A DNA stretch of 64,000 nucleotides, from assembly GCA_028287035.1 (NCBI GenBank), contig JAQBQL010000232.1, forward strand, positions 1-64,000, given 5' to 3'. Below, in pieces: positions 53,747-63,551 of the stretch. The notes beneath the pieces are model-generated. The model was not told where the DNA came from and made no database searches. It worked only from the letters and a program-made list of their open reading frames with translations. Source of the DNA: Labilithrix sp. (lineage in GTDB: Bacteria > Myxococcota > Polyangia > Polyangiales > Polyangiaceae). The first letter of the stretch is position 1, and every line of letters starts with the position of its first letter. Position numbers and translations under genes: made by a program.

Positions 53747-53968
53747 ATGCCGCTTGACGCAGCAGCAGCGCGGGCGGTCGCCACCGCGATGGTAGACGGG
53801 TCTGCCTCGAAGGGAGGCATCTATCGTCAGGAGACGATCGACGAGCTCGCCAAGTTCGTGCTGGCGATCTTTCAGGGCATCACGGCGAACGCCGTCGTCA
53901 CGCCGAATGGCTCGCCCGCAATGGCGGCGGGCAGCACGGCGGTGAGCGGAACGGGGAAGATCACATGA
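53747..53968 (+). CDS. small element protein, paralogue 2
   Basis: 73 residues, with AGGGGC before the ATG. The tail AVVTPNGSPAMAAGSTAVSG repeats that of the 53507 gene with several conservative changes, showing an old in-element duplication. Its stop overlaps the next start (ATGA). Confidence 0.55.
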   Translation: MPLDAAAARAVATAMVDGSASKGGIYRQETIDELAKFVLAIFQGITANAVVTPNGSPAMAAGSTAVSGTGKIT

Positions 53969-54801
53969 GCCACCTCGCGCGAGTCCAGCCCGACGCGACG
54001 TGGGTGCGCGGGTACATCACCACAGGCGCGGACCTGAAAGCGCTTGACCAGAACACCTTCGTCGCGGTCAACGGCGACGACGGAGGGACGTGGAGCCCCG
54101 CGGCGTCCATCTACATCGGAGGCGCCGGGCTCGTGCTCGCTGGACCTTCGATCCTGTCGAACTCGCCCACGGGCATCGCTTCCGTCACGCTCGACGGCGT
54201 CACCTCGTTCCTCACCTTCGGGCGCGGGACGGCCGACGATGTCTTCGGCTACGCCGGCGAGCAGGCGTACACGCTCCCGACGCCCATCCTCGAGCACTTC
54301 GCGCAGTTCAGTGATGCCGTCGTTGCGCAGCTTCCCTATCCGAACGGCCCGGCGGGCGTGCGCGCGCTCGCGCCGGGAGCACGCTTCCTCGTCCCGTTGC
54401 GCGTCTACAACGGCGGTCGGTTCCAGAGCCTGACGTTCTACTGGACCGTCGGCGAGACCCACACGAATGTCCCCAATCAGGTCCCCGCGATCCGCGTGAT
54501 CGCGGTCGACGTGAACGGGAACGTGACGCCGCTTCGCGCTCCGGACGGCACCACGACCGACGTGAACGGGTGGCTCGCGATTTCCACCGCGTCGACGGGC
54601 GCGCTCTACGCCGCCTCGCTCGCCAACCAGCAGGCGCTCTACCTGTGCACCGTCGATCACGTCGTCGACCTGTCGAAGTACTCCTACTTCGTCGAAGTCC
54701 TCGAGGAGTCGGGAAGCGGCGCGTGGACGACGACCGGCAACATCTTCACGAGCGCAGTCGGCCGGTTCGACCAGATCTATCAGTTCGACGGGAGGCCCTG
54801 A
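53965..54801 (+). CDS. hypothetical beta-rich protein, possible virion component
   Basis: 278 residues without signal peptide. Many short strands separated by turns (AASIYIGGAGLVLAGPSILS, IASVTLDGVTSFLTFGRG, RFLVPLRVYNGGRFQSLTFYW, FVEVLEESGSGAWTTTGNIF) suggest a beta-sandwich or tail-like structural protein. It is the only gene of the element large enough, besides the terminase and tape measure, to be a capsid-like protein, but no such motif is visible. Confidence 0.45.
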   Translation: MSHLARVQPDATWVRGYITTGADLKALDQNTFVAVNGDDGGTWSPAASIYIGGAGLVLAGPSILSNSPTGIASVTLDGVTSFLTFGRGTADDVFGYAGEQAYTLPTPILEHFAQFSDAVVAQLPYPNGPAGVRALAPGARFLVPLRVYNGGRFQSLTFYWTVGETHTNVPNQVPAIRVIAVDVNGNVTPLRAPDGTTTDVNGWLAISTASTGALYAASLANQQALYLCTVDHVVDLSKYSYFVEVLEESGSGAWTTTGNIFTSAVGRFDQIYQFDGRP

Positions 54802-54998
54802 TGCACCAGAGCGCCGAGTACAGGAGCGTGACCGAGGAGCTCGGCGAGGAGGTGCGCCTCGTCGCGGAGATCGACGACGCGCTCGTCTCAACCGAGCTCG
54901 ACGCGCTCGCGCGGGACGCGATCGCTCGCATGCGTGAAACCATCGCCCGGCTGCGTCTGCGCCGCGGCGGGCTGAAGGAAGGATCGTTCGATGCCTGA
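54801..54998 (+). CDS. hypothetical small element protein
   Basis: 65 residues, a single long helix (SVTEELGEEVRLVAEIDDAL then LARDAIARMRETIARLRLRR), likely a small coiled coil. It overlaps the preceding gene by one base and the tape-measure gene by 8 bases. In phages such small genes before the tape measure are often assembly chaperones; that role is inference. Confidence 0.5.
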   Translation: MHQSAEYRSVTEELGEEVRLVAEIDDALVSTELDALARDAIARMRETIARLRLRRGGLKEGSFDA

Positions 54999-57228
54999 GA
55001 TACGGATCAGGGTGGGCGCCGTGGGCGACGCCTCGCTCACGACCATCTTCACGGGGATGGCCGAAGCCGCCAGGCGCGCTCGCGCCAGCGTGCAAGGCGA
55101 GTTCGACAAGCTCGGTGCGGGCATCGGAGCTGCCACCGCGAAGGGCGCAGGGCGCGCGGCGGGCGAAGCCGACAAGAGCGCCGCAGCACAGGCAAGAGCG
55201 GCCGAGCGAGCCGCCGCTGCACAGGTAAGGGCTGCCGAGAGGGCCGCTGCCGCTGAGGCGAAGGCGCGCGCAGCCGGCGCCAAGGCAACGGAGAAAGCCC
55301 GTAGCGACGAGCTCAAGGCGACCGAGAAAGCCGCCGCCGCCGGGGCGAAGGCCGCGGAGAAGGCTGAGGCGGAGAAGACGCGTGCGCTCGAAGCCGCCGC
55401 GAAGAACCGCCAGCGCATCCAGGACCGCTCCGCCGAGATGGCGGGGCGTCTCGCGCTCAAAGGCGTCGACGACGCCGAGAAGGCCGAGAAGGCGAAGAGC
55501 CGCCTCGCCGCGGCGTGGCAGCGTGAGCAGGCTCGCTCCGCCGCCGCCGAGAAGCGCACGGGCGCGCGCCGGCAGGACGCGGACTGGCGCGCTCAGGATC
55601 GCGGATTCTCGCGCAGCAACGCAGCTGTCGCGCGCGTCGTCGGGCGTGTGGCGTCCGGCGCGCTCGACATGGGCACGCGCGTCGGCGGCGACCTGCTGCG
55701 AGGGATCGGCGTCGAGACGAGCCTCGCGGGCATGTTCGGGCAGGGCGTCGGGCTCGAGAAGCAGGCCGTCGACCTTTCGAACGCCGGCTACATGCCCGGG
55801 AAGGCGGGCGCCGCAGGGAAGCGCCAGGACGCCGGCGAGCTCGTCGCGCAGGTTCGCCAGGTGAGCACCGCCACCGGAATGGACCCGACAAAGGCGATGG
55901 AGGGTCTGCAGGCGTTCGTGGGGAAGACGGGCGACCTGCAGACTGGCCGCGACGTCCTCGCCGAGATGGCGAAGCTGTCCCGCGCGACCGGCGCCTCGCT
56001 GGAGGACATGACGTCCGCCGCCGGCGACGTCGCGAACGGGCTCGGCGACGTGCCCGACAAGGCTGCGCGCGTGGCCGAGGTCATGCGCTCAGCCGCGGCG
56101 ATGGGCAAGGAGGGCGCCGTCGAGGTGAAGGACCTCGCCACGCAGATGGCGAAGCTGCAGGCGGGCGCCGCGCAGTTCACCGGCGGCGGCGCGAAGAACA
56201 TGGGCGACATGGTGGCGCTCGCGCAGATGAGCCGCGCGAAGGGCGGCTCGGCGAGCGCGACGCAAGCCGCGACGAGCGTCGCGAGCTTCGTGAGCACCTT
56301 CGACAAGGGCGCGCGGCTCGACAAGTTCGACAAGTACGGCGTGAAGGTGAAGGGCGAGGACGGGCAGAACCGTCGCTCGATCGACATCATCGTCGACGCG
56401 CTCAAGGCGACGAACGGCGACTCGCGGAAGATGGGCGAGATGTTCGCCAGCGAGGGCACCAAGCGCGTCACGCGCGGATTCCAGACGATCTACAACGAGG
56501 CCGGCGGCGGCGACGCGGGAGCCGCGGCGGTCCGCAAGGCCTTCGAGGACCTCGCGAGCGCGACGATGTCCGGCAAGGAGATCAACGAGTCCTTCGCGGC
56601 CTCGATGAACACGACCGAGGCGCGCGTGCAGGTCTTCAACAACCAGATGGCCGCTACCGGTGACCAGGTGCGATCGAACCTCATGCCGGCGCTCGTCGCG
56701 CTGGCGCCGGCGGTTCTCTCGGCCACGAAGAGCCTCGCGGAGCTCGTCGGCAAGCTCACGGGAAAGACCGAGAACGACAACGACGATGCCGGCCGCGGCG
56801 CCGATCAGAAGACGCTCGAAGATCGGATGCTCCTCAACCGCGGCGTGCACGAAGGCGCCGTGGACCCGAAGGCGCTCGCGGCTGGCGACGAGGACGTGTC
56901 AGCGATGGCGCGTCAGATCGCGATCAAGAAGAAGCAGATCGCCGACAACGAGATGGCGCCGGTGACGAAGCAGCTCCTCACCGGCTGGGGCGGGCAAGCC
57001 ATCGTGAAGGCGGGCGAGGAGAAGAAGGCGATCGACGAGCAGTCGCTCGCGTCGATGGTCGAAGAGCAGAGGCGCATGAGCACGCTGCTGCACGACATCC
57101 GGTCGGGCGTCCTCAAGGTGCGCGTGGAGAATGCGCACGAGATGAAGTCGCCTGCCGCGCCGGCGCAGCTGCCCGGTCGCAACCCCGCCGCCACGTCGCC
57201 GGCGGGCGCGAAGATCGTGCACTCCTGA
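54991..57228 (+). CDS. tail tape-measure protein
   Basis: 745 residues. The first ~190 are Ala/Arg/Glu-rich coiled coil (AAAAEAKARAAGAKATEKAR), then RVASGALDMGTRVGGDLLRG leads to a region typical of tape measures (AMFGQ-like GMFGQGVGLEKQAVDLSNAG, TSVASFVSTFDKGARL, MFASEGTKRVTRGFQTIYNE). A hydrophobic stretch LMPALVALAPAVLSATKSLAELV near residue 570 matches the usual membrane segment. Tape measures set tail length; tail tube, chaperone and baseplate genes are not seen next to it. Confidence 0.75.
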   Translation: MPEIRIRVGAVGDASLTTIFTGMAEAARRARASVQGEFDKLGAGIGAATAKGAGRAAGEADKSAAAQARAAERAAAAQVRAAERAAAAEAKARAAGAKATEKARSDELKATEKAAAAGAKAAEKAEAEKTRALEAAAKNRQRIQDRSAEMAGRLALKGVDDAEKAEKAKSRLAAAWQREQARSAAAEKRTGARRQDADWRAQDRGFSRSNAAVARVVGRVASGALDMGTRVGGDLLRGIGVETSLAGMFGQGVGLEKQAVDLSNAGYMPGKAGAAGKRQDAGELVAQVRQVSTATGMDPTKAMEGLQAFVGKTGDLQTGRDVLAEMAKLSRATGASLEDMTSAAGDVANGLGDVPDKAARVAEVMRSAAAMGKEGAVEVKDLATQMAKLQAGAAQFTGGGAKNMGDMVALAQMSRAKGGSASATQAATSVASFVSTFDKGARLDKFDKYGVKVKGEDGQNRRSIDIIVDALKATNGDSRKMGEMFASEGTKRVTRGFQTIYNEAGGGDAGAAAVRKAFEDLASATMSGKEINESFAASMNTTEARVQVFNNQMAATGDQVRSNLMPALVALAPAVLSATKSLAELVGKLTGKTENDNDDAGRGADQKTLEDRMLLNRGVHEGAVDPKALAAGDEDVSAMARQIAIKKKQIADNEMAPVTKQLLTGWGGQAIVKAGEEKKAIDEQSLASMVEEQRRMSTLLHDIRSGVLKVRVENAHEMKSPAAPAQLPGRNPAATSPAGAKIVHS

Positions 57229-57230
57229 TG

Positions 57231-57434
57231 TCAGCCGCCCTGCTCCTGGACGAAAATGACGTGCGCGAGGTTCACGACGTGGGGCGCCTCTGCCGCGCCC
57301 ACCGTAATCGATTGTTCGTCCACGCTCTGCAGGGCGCCGTCAAGGCTCGTCCCGTCCGAGAGACGGACTATCACGCGCGTGCGGCCTGCCGGCTTGGACA
57401 GGAACTTTTCGGCGAGGACATCGGAGATGTTCAT
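57231..57434 (-). CDS. small LSm/Sm-like protein (minus strand)
   Basis: 67 residues on the strand opposite to almost all other element genes. KPAGRTRVIVRLSDGTSLDG then LQSVDEQSITV and HVVNLAHVIFVQE follow the strand pattern of an Sm/LSm beta-barrel, the fold of Hfq, though it is not Hfq itself. Three bases separate its stop from the stop of the tape-measure gene. A 40-bp block with a perfect inverted repeat lies just upstream of its start, as for the minus-strand gene at 57960. Confidence 0.6.
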   Translation of the reverse strand: MNISDVLAEKFLSKPAGRTRVIVRLSDGTSLDGALQSVDEQSITVGAAEAPHVVNLAHVIFVQEQGG

Positions 57435-57465
57435 GCGACCAGCAGCGCATGCCCGGCGCGCGCCC

Positions 57466-57505
57466 GTCACCCCTCCCAAGGCGTATGCGGTCTCCCGCAT
57501 GTGGG
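57466..57505 (-). promoter_or_regulatory. 40-bp block, copy 1 (inverted repeat, GNRA-type hairpin)
   Basis: It contains the perfect inverted repeat ATGCGG-TCTC-CCGCAT at 57485-57500. On the minus strand the loop reads GAGA, a GNRA tetraloop, and is followed by a G-rich stretch (GGGAGGGGTGAC). It lies 31 bases before the LSm-like gene start on that strand. The plus-strand gene at 57535 begins 30 bases away on the other side, so a DNA operator for either gene is also possible. Confidence 0.65.
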
Positions 57506-57534
57506 TGCGGTAGCGTCTGGCGCGGGAGGCTCGC

Positions 57535-57921
57535 ATGGGGAAGCGATGGACGGTCCCGGAGTTCGCCGCGTTCGCGCTCGGCGAGGACGACGCCGCCGCG
57601 CAGCGACGTGCTCGCCGGCTGCTTCGCGACCTCGATCGCCGGCACGCGGGGAGGCTCCTCGCCGACCGGCCGCGCGGGCGGCTCACGGTCTCGGTGGCGA
57701 GGCTGCGGCGTCTCTGGCCCGACCTCTTTGGCGACGTGCCCTCGATCGAGTGGCGCGTCGAGGCGCTCGAGCAGAACGTCGCGCAGCTCCGTGTCGAGCA
57801 GACGCGCACGGCGAAGCAGGTGCAGCAACTCGCCCGCGACGCGGCGAAGCTCAGGACGCCGGAGCCCGCGCGCGCGGTGCGGTACGTGTGGCCGAGCGAG
57901 GAGCGTGCGGCCGCGGAGTGA
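57535..57921 (+). CDS. putative DNA-binding protein with coiled coil
   Basis: 128 residues, with GGGAGG before the ATG. The N-terminus (KRWTVPEFAAFALGEDDAAAQRRARRLLRDLD) looks like a MerR- or excisionase-type helix-turn-helix and the second half (WRVEALEQNVAQLRVEQTRTAKQVQQLARDA) is a coiled coil. A regulatory role is likely given its position next to the 40-bp block; the family is not certain. Confidence 0.5.
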   Translation: MGKRWTVPEFAAFALGEDDAAAQRRARRLLRDLDRRHAGRLLADRPRGRLTVSVARLRRLWPDLFGDVPSIEWRVEALEQNVAQLRVEQTRTAKQVQQLARDAAKLRTPEPARAVRYVWPSEERAAAE

Positions 57922-57959
57922 GCGGGGTCGGTGCCCTCGAGCGACCGACCCCGGCCGGG

Positions 57960-58130
57960 CTACCGCTTCGTCCAGTTCATGACCGCCCCACCAGGCGTTC
58001 CCTGCCCGCCGCACGCGGAGCACGGCGTGAAGGTGTCACCCACTGTGAAGTGGGCGCTGTCCTTGTGCTGCTTCTTCTCACAGGTCCCGTCGTACGTGCC
58101 GGCCGCCGTGCACTTCTCCCCGGTCTTCAT
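57960..58130 (-). CDS. small Cys-containing protein (YjzC-like), minus strand
   Basis: 56 residues from the ATG at 58130, preceded by GGGGA. MKTGEKCTAAGTYDGTCEKK followed by FTVGDTFTPCSACGGQG has two Cys pairs and resembles YjzC-like or zinc-ribbon proteins; the family is not certain. A copy of the 40-bp block lies 67 bases upstream of its start on the same strand, as for the LSm-like gene. Confidence 0.55.
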   Translation of the reverse strand: MKTGEKCTAAGTYDGTCEKKQHKDSAHFTVGDTFTPCSACGGQGTPGGAVMNWTKR

Positions 58131-58197
58131 GATCCGTCCCCGCTTTCGTCGGCGCGACAATGCGCCGGAGACGAGCGGACCCGGTTGCGAGCGACGG

Positions 58198-58237
58198 GTC
58201 ACCCCTCCCAGGGAGCATGCGGTTACCCGCATGTAGG
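58198..58237 (-). promoter_or_regulatory. 40-bp block, copy 2 (inverted repeat, GNRA-type hairpin)
   Basis: The same block as at 57466-57505 (about 33 of 40 bases identical by eye). The inverted repeat is ATGCGG-TTAC-CCGCAT at 58217-58232; on the minus strand the loop reads GTAA, again a GNRA tetraloop. It precedes the minus-strand gene at 57960-58130 and lies 67 bases before the plus-strand gene at 58305. Confidence 0.65.
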
Positions 58238-58271
58238 AACGATCTGCGCCGCCACCATAGACATCATAACA

Positions 58272-58287
58272 ACATGTGCTAACGTGT
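58272..58287 (+). promoter_or_regulatory. possible operator before the small DNA-binding gene
   Basis: ACATGT-GCTA-ACGTGT is an imperfect inverted repeat (one mismatch per half) in an AT-rich stretch 17 bases upstream of the gene at 58305. Ribbon-helix-helix proteins often repress their own gene through such sites. A minus-strand TATGAT in the same stretch could be a -10 element for the divergent direction. Confidence 0.35.
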
Positions 58288-58304
58288 CTTTTGAGGTGAT
58301 AAAC

Positions 58305-58526
58305 ATGGCCGCAATGGCAAGGCCCCCCAGCGACAACGTATTTCAAGTTTCGTTCAAGGTTCCGGACGCATGGCGCGACATGGCAGACGCGATTGCACGC
58401 GAGATGTCGACGCCCGGCATCGCGACCACGCGGACGGATGTGCTGCGCCGCGCGCTGTGGATCGGGCTCGAAAAGCTGCAGGCGGAGCATCCCTCCGCCC
58501 CCCCGGTAAAAACGAAGAAGCGCTGA
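58305..58526 (+). CDS. ribbon-helix-helix-type DNA-binding protein
   Basis: 73 residues, preceded by GAGGTG. The segment VFQVSFKVPDAWRDMADAIAREMSTPGIATTRTDVLRRALWIGLEKL (with an N-terminal strand, helix, and RTDVLRRAL second helix) fits a ribbon-helix-helix regulator. It ends in a basic tail (KTKKR). It lies in an AT-rich region with an imperfect inverted repeat just upstream and may control the element switch. Confidence 0.6.
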   Translation: MAAMARPPSDNVFQVSFKVPDAWRDMADAIAREMSTPGIATTRTDVLRRALWIGLEKLQAEHPSAPPVKTKKR

Positions 58527-58596
58527 AACAAGGTGCGCCTCGCGTGGCCGGCCAGCCACCGAGGCGCGTGGTCCGAACCTCTTGGAAGGAACGAAC

Positions 58597-59226
58597 ATGA
58601 CGAAGTCTATCGGAACGAGAAGAGCCCGCACCAGCAACCCCCCCGCGAGCGGAGCCCGCGAGAGAAGAGCCCCGGCGCCTGCCGTGGCGCCCACGATGCC
58701 GCCGGCGAGCGGCGTGCGCGTGGCGACGGCCGCCGGGTCGCCGCGGCGCTTCATCGACACGCGCGAGCTCCAACCGGGGACGGTCGCCGCCGAGATGCGT
58801 TCGCACCTGAGCGCCGCCGAGCAGCGGCTGCAGGAGCTCGTGGGCTGCGTCGCGACGGAAGCGGACGAGCGGGTGTCCACGCACGTCGCGGACCTGGCGA
58901 GGATCGCGCTGCGGCACATCAGCGGCGCCCGCGCGCCGCTGCAGACGTCGGACGACGCCGATGCCGATGCGGACGCCGACGCGCCGCCGCCGTCTGCGCC
59001 CACGCGGGGCGACGAGAAGCTCGCCGCGAGCATCCTCGGGGTGCTCCGGAACGCTGACGATCGCATCCTCGCGCTCTACCAGGGGCTGATCGATCTAGGC
59101 GGCGACGGGCCGGTCGACCACGAATCGATCGTCGACCTCCTGCTCGTCGTGCGGCACATCGAGTGCGATTACCTCGAGCTGCGCTCGGACGCCCACGACG
59201 TCCAGGCGAAGGCGGTGGCGCGATGA
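58597..59226 (+). CDS. hypothetical element protein
   Basis: 209 residues with GGAAGGA before the ATG. An Arg/Ala/Pro-rich N-terminal ~50 residues is followed by helices (EMRSHLSAAEQRLQELVGCVA) with an acidic run (DADADADADA) near residue 125 and a C-terminal helical domain (LALYQGLIDLGGDGPVDHES, LLLVVRHIECDYLELR). No family is recognised. Confidence 0.5.
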   Translation: MTKSIGTRRARTSNPPASGARERRAPAPAVAPTMPPASGVRVATAAGSPRRFIDTRELQPGTVAAEMRSHLSAAEQRLQELVGCVATEADERVSTHVADLARIALRHISGARAPLQTSDDADADADADAPPPSAPTRGDEKLAASILGVLRNADDRILALYQGLIDLGGDGPVDHESIVDLLLVVRHIECDYLELRSDAHDVQAKAVAR

Positions 59227-59465
59227 CCGCCCGCGACGTCGACGCGTTCCTCGACTGCGTCCTCGCGGCCGACCTGGACGCGCTCCGGGAGGAGGCGCGC
59301 GCCCGAGACACCGAGCCCGCGCCGGCGTACGTGGCCGCCGAGCAGCACCGCGCGCTGCACCGCGATCACGAGCTCGCCGCCGACCTGATGCGCGCGGGCG
59401 CGAACGCAGAGATCCGAACGTGGGCGCGGCTGCGCGTCCTCGAGATCGAAAGGGAGATGGTCTGA
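59223..59465 (+). CDS. hypothetical element protein
   Basis: 80 residues, helical and charged (TARDVDAFLDCVLAADLDALREEARARD, HRDHELAADLMRAGANAEIRTWARLRVLEIEREM). No family is recognised. It overlaps its upstream neighbour by 4 bases. Confidence 0.55.
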   Translation: MTARDVDAFLDCVLAADLDALREEARARDTEPAPAYVAAEQHRALHRDHELAADLMRAGANAEIRTWARLRVLEIEREMV

Positions 59466-59467
59466 CG

Positions 59468-59728
59468 ATGACGACGTACAAGCTGCGCGCGGAATGCCTC
59501 GAAGACGTGCTCAAGCTGATCGAGCGCATCGCCGCGGTCGACGCTGGCGAGCACATCGAGTTCCACGTCGCGCGGATGCATGGGCTCTTCGACGTGGAGC
59601 TCGAGATTTCGACCGGGCTGGAGGTCGGCAGGATCCTCACGCTGATCGAGGAGCTCCCCGACGCGCACCTGATGCAGGACACGATCAAGCCGCTCGCGCA
59701 GTACAGCGCGGGGCGAGAGGGAGGCTGA
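59468..59728 (+). CDS. hypothetical element protein
   Basis: 86 residues (MTTYKLRAECLEDVLKLIER, HIEFHVARMHGLFDVELEIS). An alpha/beta small protein with no recognised family; it lies 3 bases before the integrase gene and may be translated with it. A directionality-factor role is possible from position but not from sequence. Confidence 0.5.
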   Translation: MTTYKLRAECLEDVLKLIERIAAVDAGEHIEFHVARMHGLFDVELEISTGLEVGRILTLIEELPDAHLMQDTIKPLAQYSAGREGG

Positions 59729-59731
59729 GCA

Positions 59732-61324
<1,593 letters not shown>

Positions 61325-61348
61325 GAACCCGGGGGAGGGGCAGACGTC

Positions 61349-61377
61349 AGCCTAGGGCGACCGGGCCGCTCACGCAA
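61349..61377 (-). promoter_or_regulatory. sigma-70-like promoter of the tmRNA gene
   Basis: On the minus strand TTGCGT (61372-61377) and TAGGCT (61349-61354) are separated by exactly 17 bases; transcription would start near 61342, giving a short 5' leader before the mature end at 61324. Confidence 0.55.
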
Positions 61378-61455
61378 GCCCCCGCCGCGGCGCCGCAGCG
61401 AAACGCGGACCGACGCGTGACACCCACCTGACAGATTGTGTGGGCATGCTGCGCC

Positions 61456-62361
61456 GTGCCGTTTTTTCGTCATCGCGAGGACCGCCTGCCCGTCGCCATC
61501 ATCGCGGCCATGTTCGCGTGCGACGTCCTCGTCTTCGCGACCGTGGACTCGGTGCCCTTCCTGGTGGTCTGGGCCCTCCTCGGGATCGGGCCCAAGGGCG
61601 CCGTTTCGGCCTTCAACCACCACCATCAGCACCTCAGCGTCTTCCGCGTCCCGGTCCTGAACCGCGCGCTCGAGATCATGTACGGCCTGCAGACCGGCAT
61701 CACGAGCCACGGCTGGGTCCTGCACCACTCGCTCGGGCACCACGTGAACTACCTCGAGCAGAAGACCGACGAGTCCCGCTGGCGCCGCGAGGACGGCGTA
61801 CCGATGGGTGAGCTCGAGTATTCGCTCAACGTCGCCGCCACCGCCTACCCCCGCATGGTCAAGGTCGCGCAGCGCACCCGGAAGTACCAGCGCATGTTCG
61901 TCGGCATGGCCGTGGTCACGCTGACGGTGCTCGCGGCGCTCGTGGCGTGGCGCCCCCTCCCCGCCCTCGTCGTCTTCGTCGGCCCCATGGTGACGATGCT
62001 CTTCTGGACCGCCTGGGCGACCTTCACGCATCACTCGGGCAAGAAGACGAGCAACCACTTCGTCGCCTCGAACAACATCCTGCACCGCGGCTACAACGTG
62101 ATCACCGGGAACCTCGGCTATCACACGGCCCATCACTACCGGCCGGGCGTCCACTGGTCGAAGCTCCCCGCGCTTCACGACAGCATCGCGCAGCAGATCC
62201 CCGCCGACTGCTACCTGAGCCCGGGGCTCCCGTGGAACTTCGGCCAGGAGGTGGTCGGCCCGCCCGACGGCATGCCGTTCGCGCCGGGGTCGAGCACCGC
62301 CGCCGACTGCGAGCCGGTGGTGAAGACCGCCCGTTCCTTCGCACGCACCTCGCTCGTGTAA
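61456..62361 (+). CDS. fatty acid desaturase
   Basis: A GTG at 61456 gives 301 residues starting VPFFRHREDRLPVAI; a GTG at 61438 is the alternative. Membrane helices alternate with the three His boxes: NHHHQH near residue 58, HSLGHH near 95, and HTAHH near 223. This is the membrane di-iron desaturase layout. It probably introduces a double bond into membrane fatty acids. It is divergent from the tmRNA gene and followed 11 bases later by an ATPase gene. Confidence 0.9.
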   Translation: MPFFRHREDRLPVAIIAAMFACDVLVFATVDSVPFLVVWALLGIGPKGAVSAFNHHHQHLSVFRVPVLNRALEIMYGLQTGITSHGWVLHHSLGHHVNYLEQKTDESRWRREDGVPMGELEYSLNVAATAYPRMVKVAQRTRKYQRMFVGMAVVTLTVLAALVAWRPLPALVVFVGPMVTMLFWTAWATFTHHSGKKTSNHFVASNNILHRGYNVITGNLGYHTAHHYRPGVHWSKLPALHDSIAQQIPADCYLSPGLPWNFGQEVVGPPDGMPFAPGSSTAADCEPVVKTARSFARTSLV

Positions 62362-62372
62362 CGTCTCTCCTG

Positions 62373-63455
62373 GTGAGCGACGCTCTCTTCCCGGCCCGCC
62401 TCGCCACGCTGCGCGGGCGCACCCGCGAGCTCGCCACCCTGGCGCGCATGCTCCGCGAGACGGCGCCCACGCGCGTCGCGCTGGTCGGCGCGGGCGGCAG
62501 CGGAAAATCCGTCCTCGCCGCGGCGCTCGGTCATCGCGTGCGGCGCGCCTTTCCGGGCGGCGTCCACTGGTTCCGCGTCGGGGCGTGGGACTTCCGCACG
62601 CTCGTCGAGATGCTCGCGCTCCGCTTCGGCACGTCGCGCAAGCGCGCGCACGCGGTGCCCGAGCTGCGCGCGCTGCTCGAGGAGCGCGGCGAGACGCTCA
62701 TCGTCCTCGACAACCACGAGGACGACGCCGCCATGTCGCGCTTCCTCGAGGCGTTCGCGCGGACGCCGGCGACCTTCGTCATCACGGCGCGGCGGTGCCT
62801 CCTCGCGGGCGTGCTCGTCTTCCCGGTCACCGCGCCGCTCGTCACGTCGCTCGGGCGCGCGTTCCCGCGGGTCGCGCCGCTCACGCGGATGCTCCGCTGG
62901 AACCCGCTTGCGCTCGACCTCGCCGACGCGCTCGTGCGCACGCGCGCCGTCTCGGCCACGGCCCTCCGGACCTTCCTCGTGCGACGCGGCATCGAGCGCG
63001 TGCGGGTGCTCGAGCACGAGGACGACCTGCCCGAGGTCGCGCTCCTCCTCGCCTGGGCGTGGCCCCGTCTCACCACGGCGAGCCGGCGCATGCTCGCGGT
63101 GCTCGGATCGATCGAGGGCGACAGCGTCGACGAGACCTCGCTGGCGACCCTCGCCCGCGTCACGCCCCGCGAGGCCCCGGCTGCGCTCACCGCGCTCGAG
63201 CGGTGGCATCTCGTCCAGGAGCCGATGCACCGACGCTTCACGCTGCACGCGGTCGTCCGCCATGCCGTGCGCAAGCGCGCGACGTTCGACCTCGGCAAGG
63301 CGTTCCAGCACTACGTGACGATGCTCGAGCAGCACCCGGACCGCCTCCTCCTCGAGCAGACGCACCTCTTCGCGGCGATGGACCACGCGCATCGCACCTC
63401 CGATCTCGCGGGCATGCTCCGCCTCGAACGGCTCCTCGCCCGCCTCGACGAGTGA
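62373..63455 (+). CDS. STAND/NB-ARC-like ATPase
   Basis: The GTG at 62373 gives 360 residues. VALVGAGGSGKSVLAAALGHRVRRAF is a Walker A segment, LIVLDNHEDD a Walker B-like strand, and WNPLALDLADALVRTR the GxP-type region of NB-ARC/SWACOS ATPases. A winged-helix follows (AVLGSIEGDSVDETSLATLA ... ALERWHLVQEPMHRRFTLHAVVRHAVRKR). It lacks an N-terminal effector and C-terminal repeats, so it is shorter than typical regulators. It is probably co-transcribed with the desaturase gene. Confidence 0.75.
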   Translation: MSDALFPARLATLRGRTRELATLARMLRETAPTRVALVGAGGSGKSVLAAALGHRVRRAFPGGVHWFRVGAWDFRTLVEMLALRFGTSRKRAHAVPELRALLEERGETLIVLDNHEDDAAMSRFLEAFARTPATFVITARRCLLAGVLVFPVTAPLVTSLGRAFPRVAPLTRMLRWNPLALDLADALVRTRAVSATALRTFLVRRGIERVRVLEHEDDLPEVALLLAWAWPRLTTASRRMLAVLGSIEGDSVDETSLATLARVTPREAPAALTALERWHLVQEPMHRRFTLHAVVRHAVRKRATFDLGKAFQHYVTMLEQHPDRLLLEQTHLFAAMDHAHRTSDLAGMLRLERLLARLDE

Positions 63456-63551
63456 ATCCCGTCGCAGGATGAGCTCCCGTGCCGCAGCGCCGTTCCGTGC
63501 CTGCGCACTTTTCGACTCTCCGGGCAGGGCCGCGGAGTACGGTCGACCCTC

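Noticed and set aside
58955..58985. Simple repeat encoding DADADADA as a possible functional DNA site
   Set aside because: It lies in a coding frame and is explained by an acidic low-complexity protein segment.
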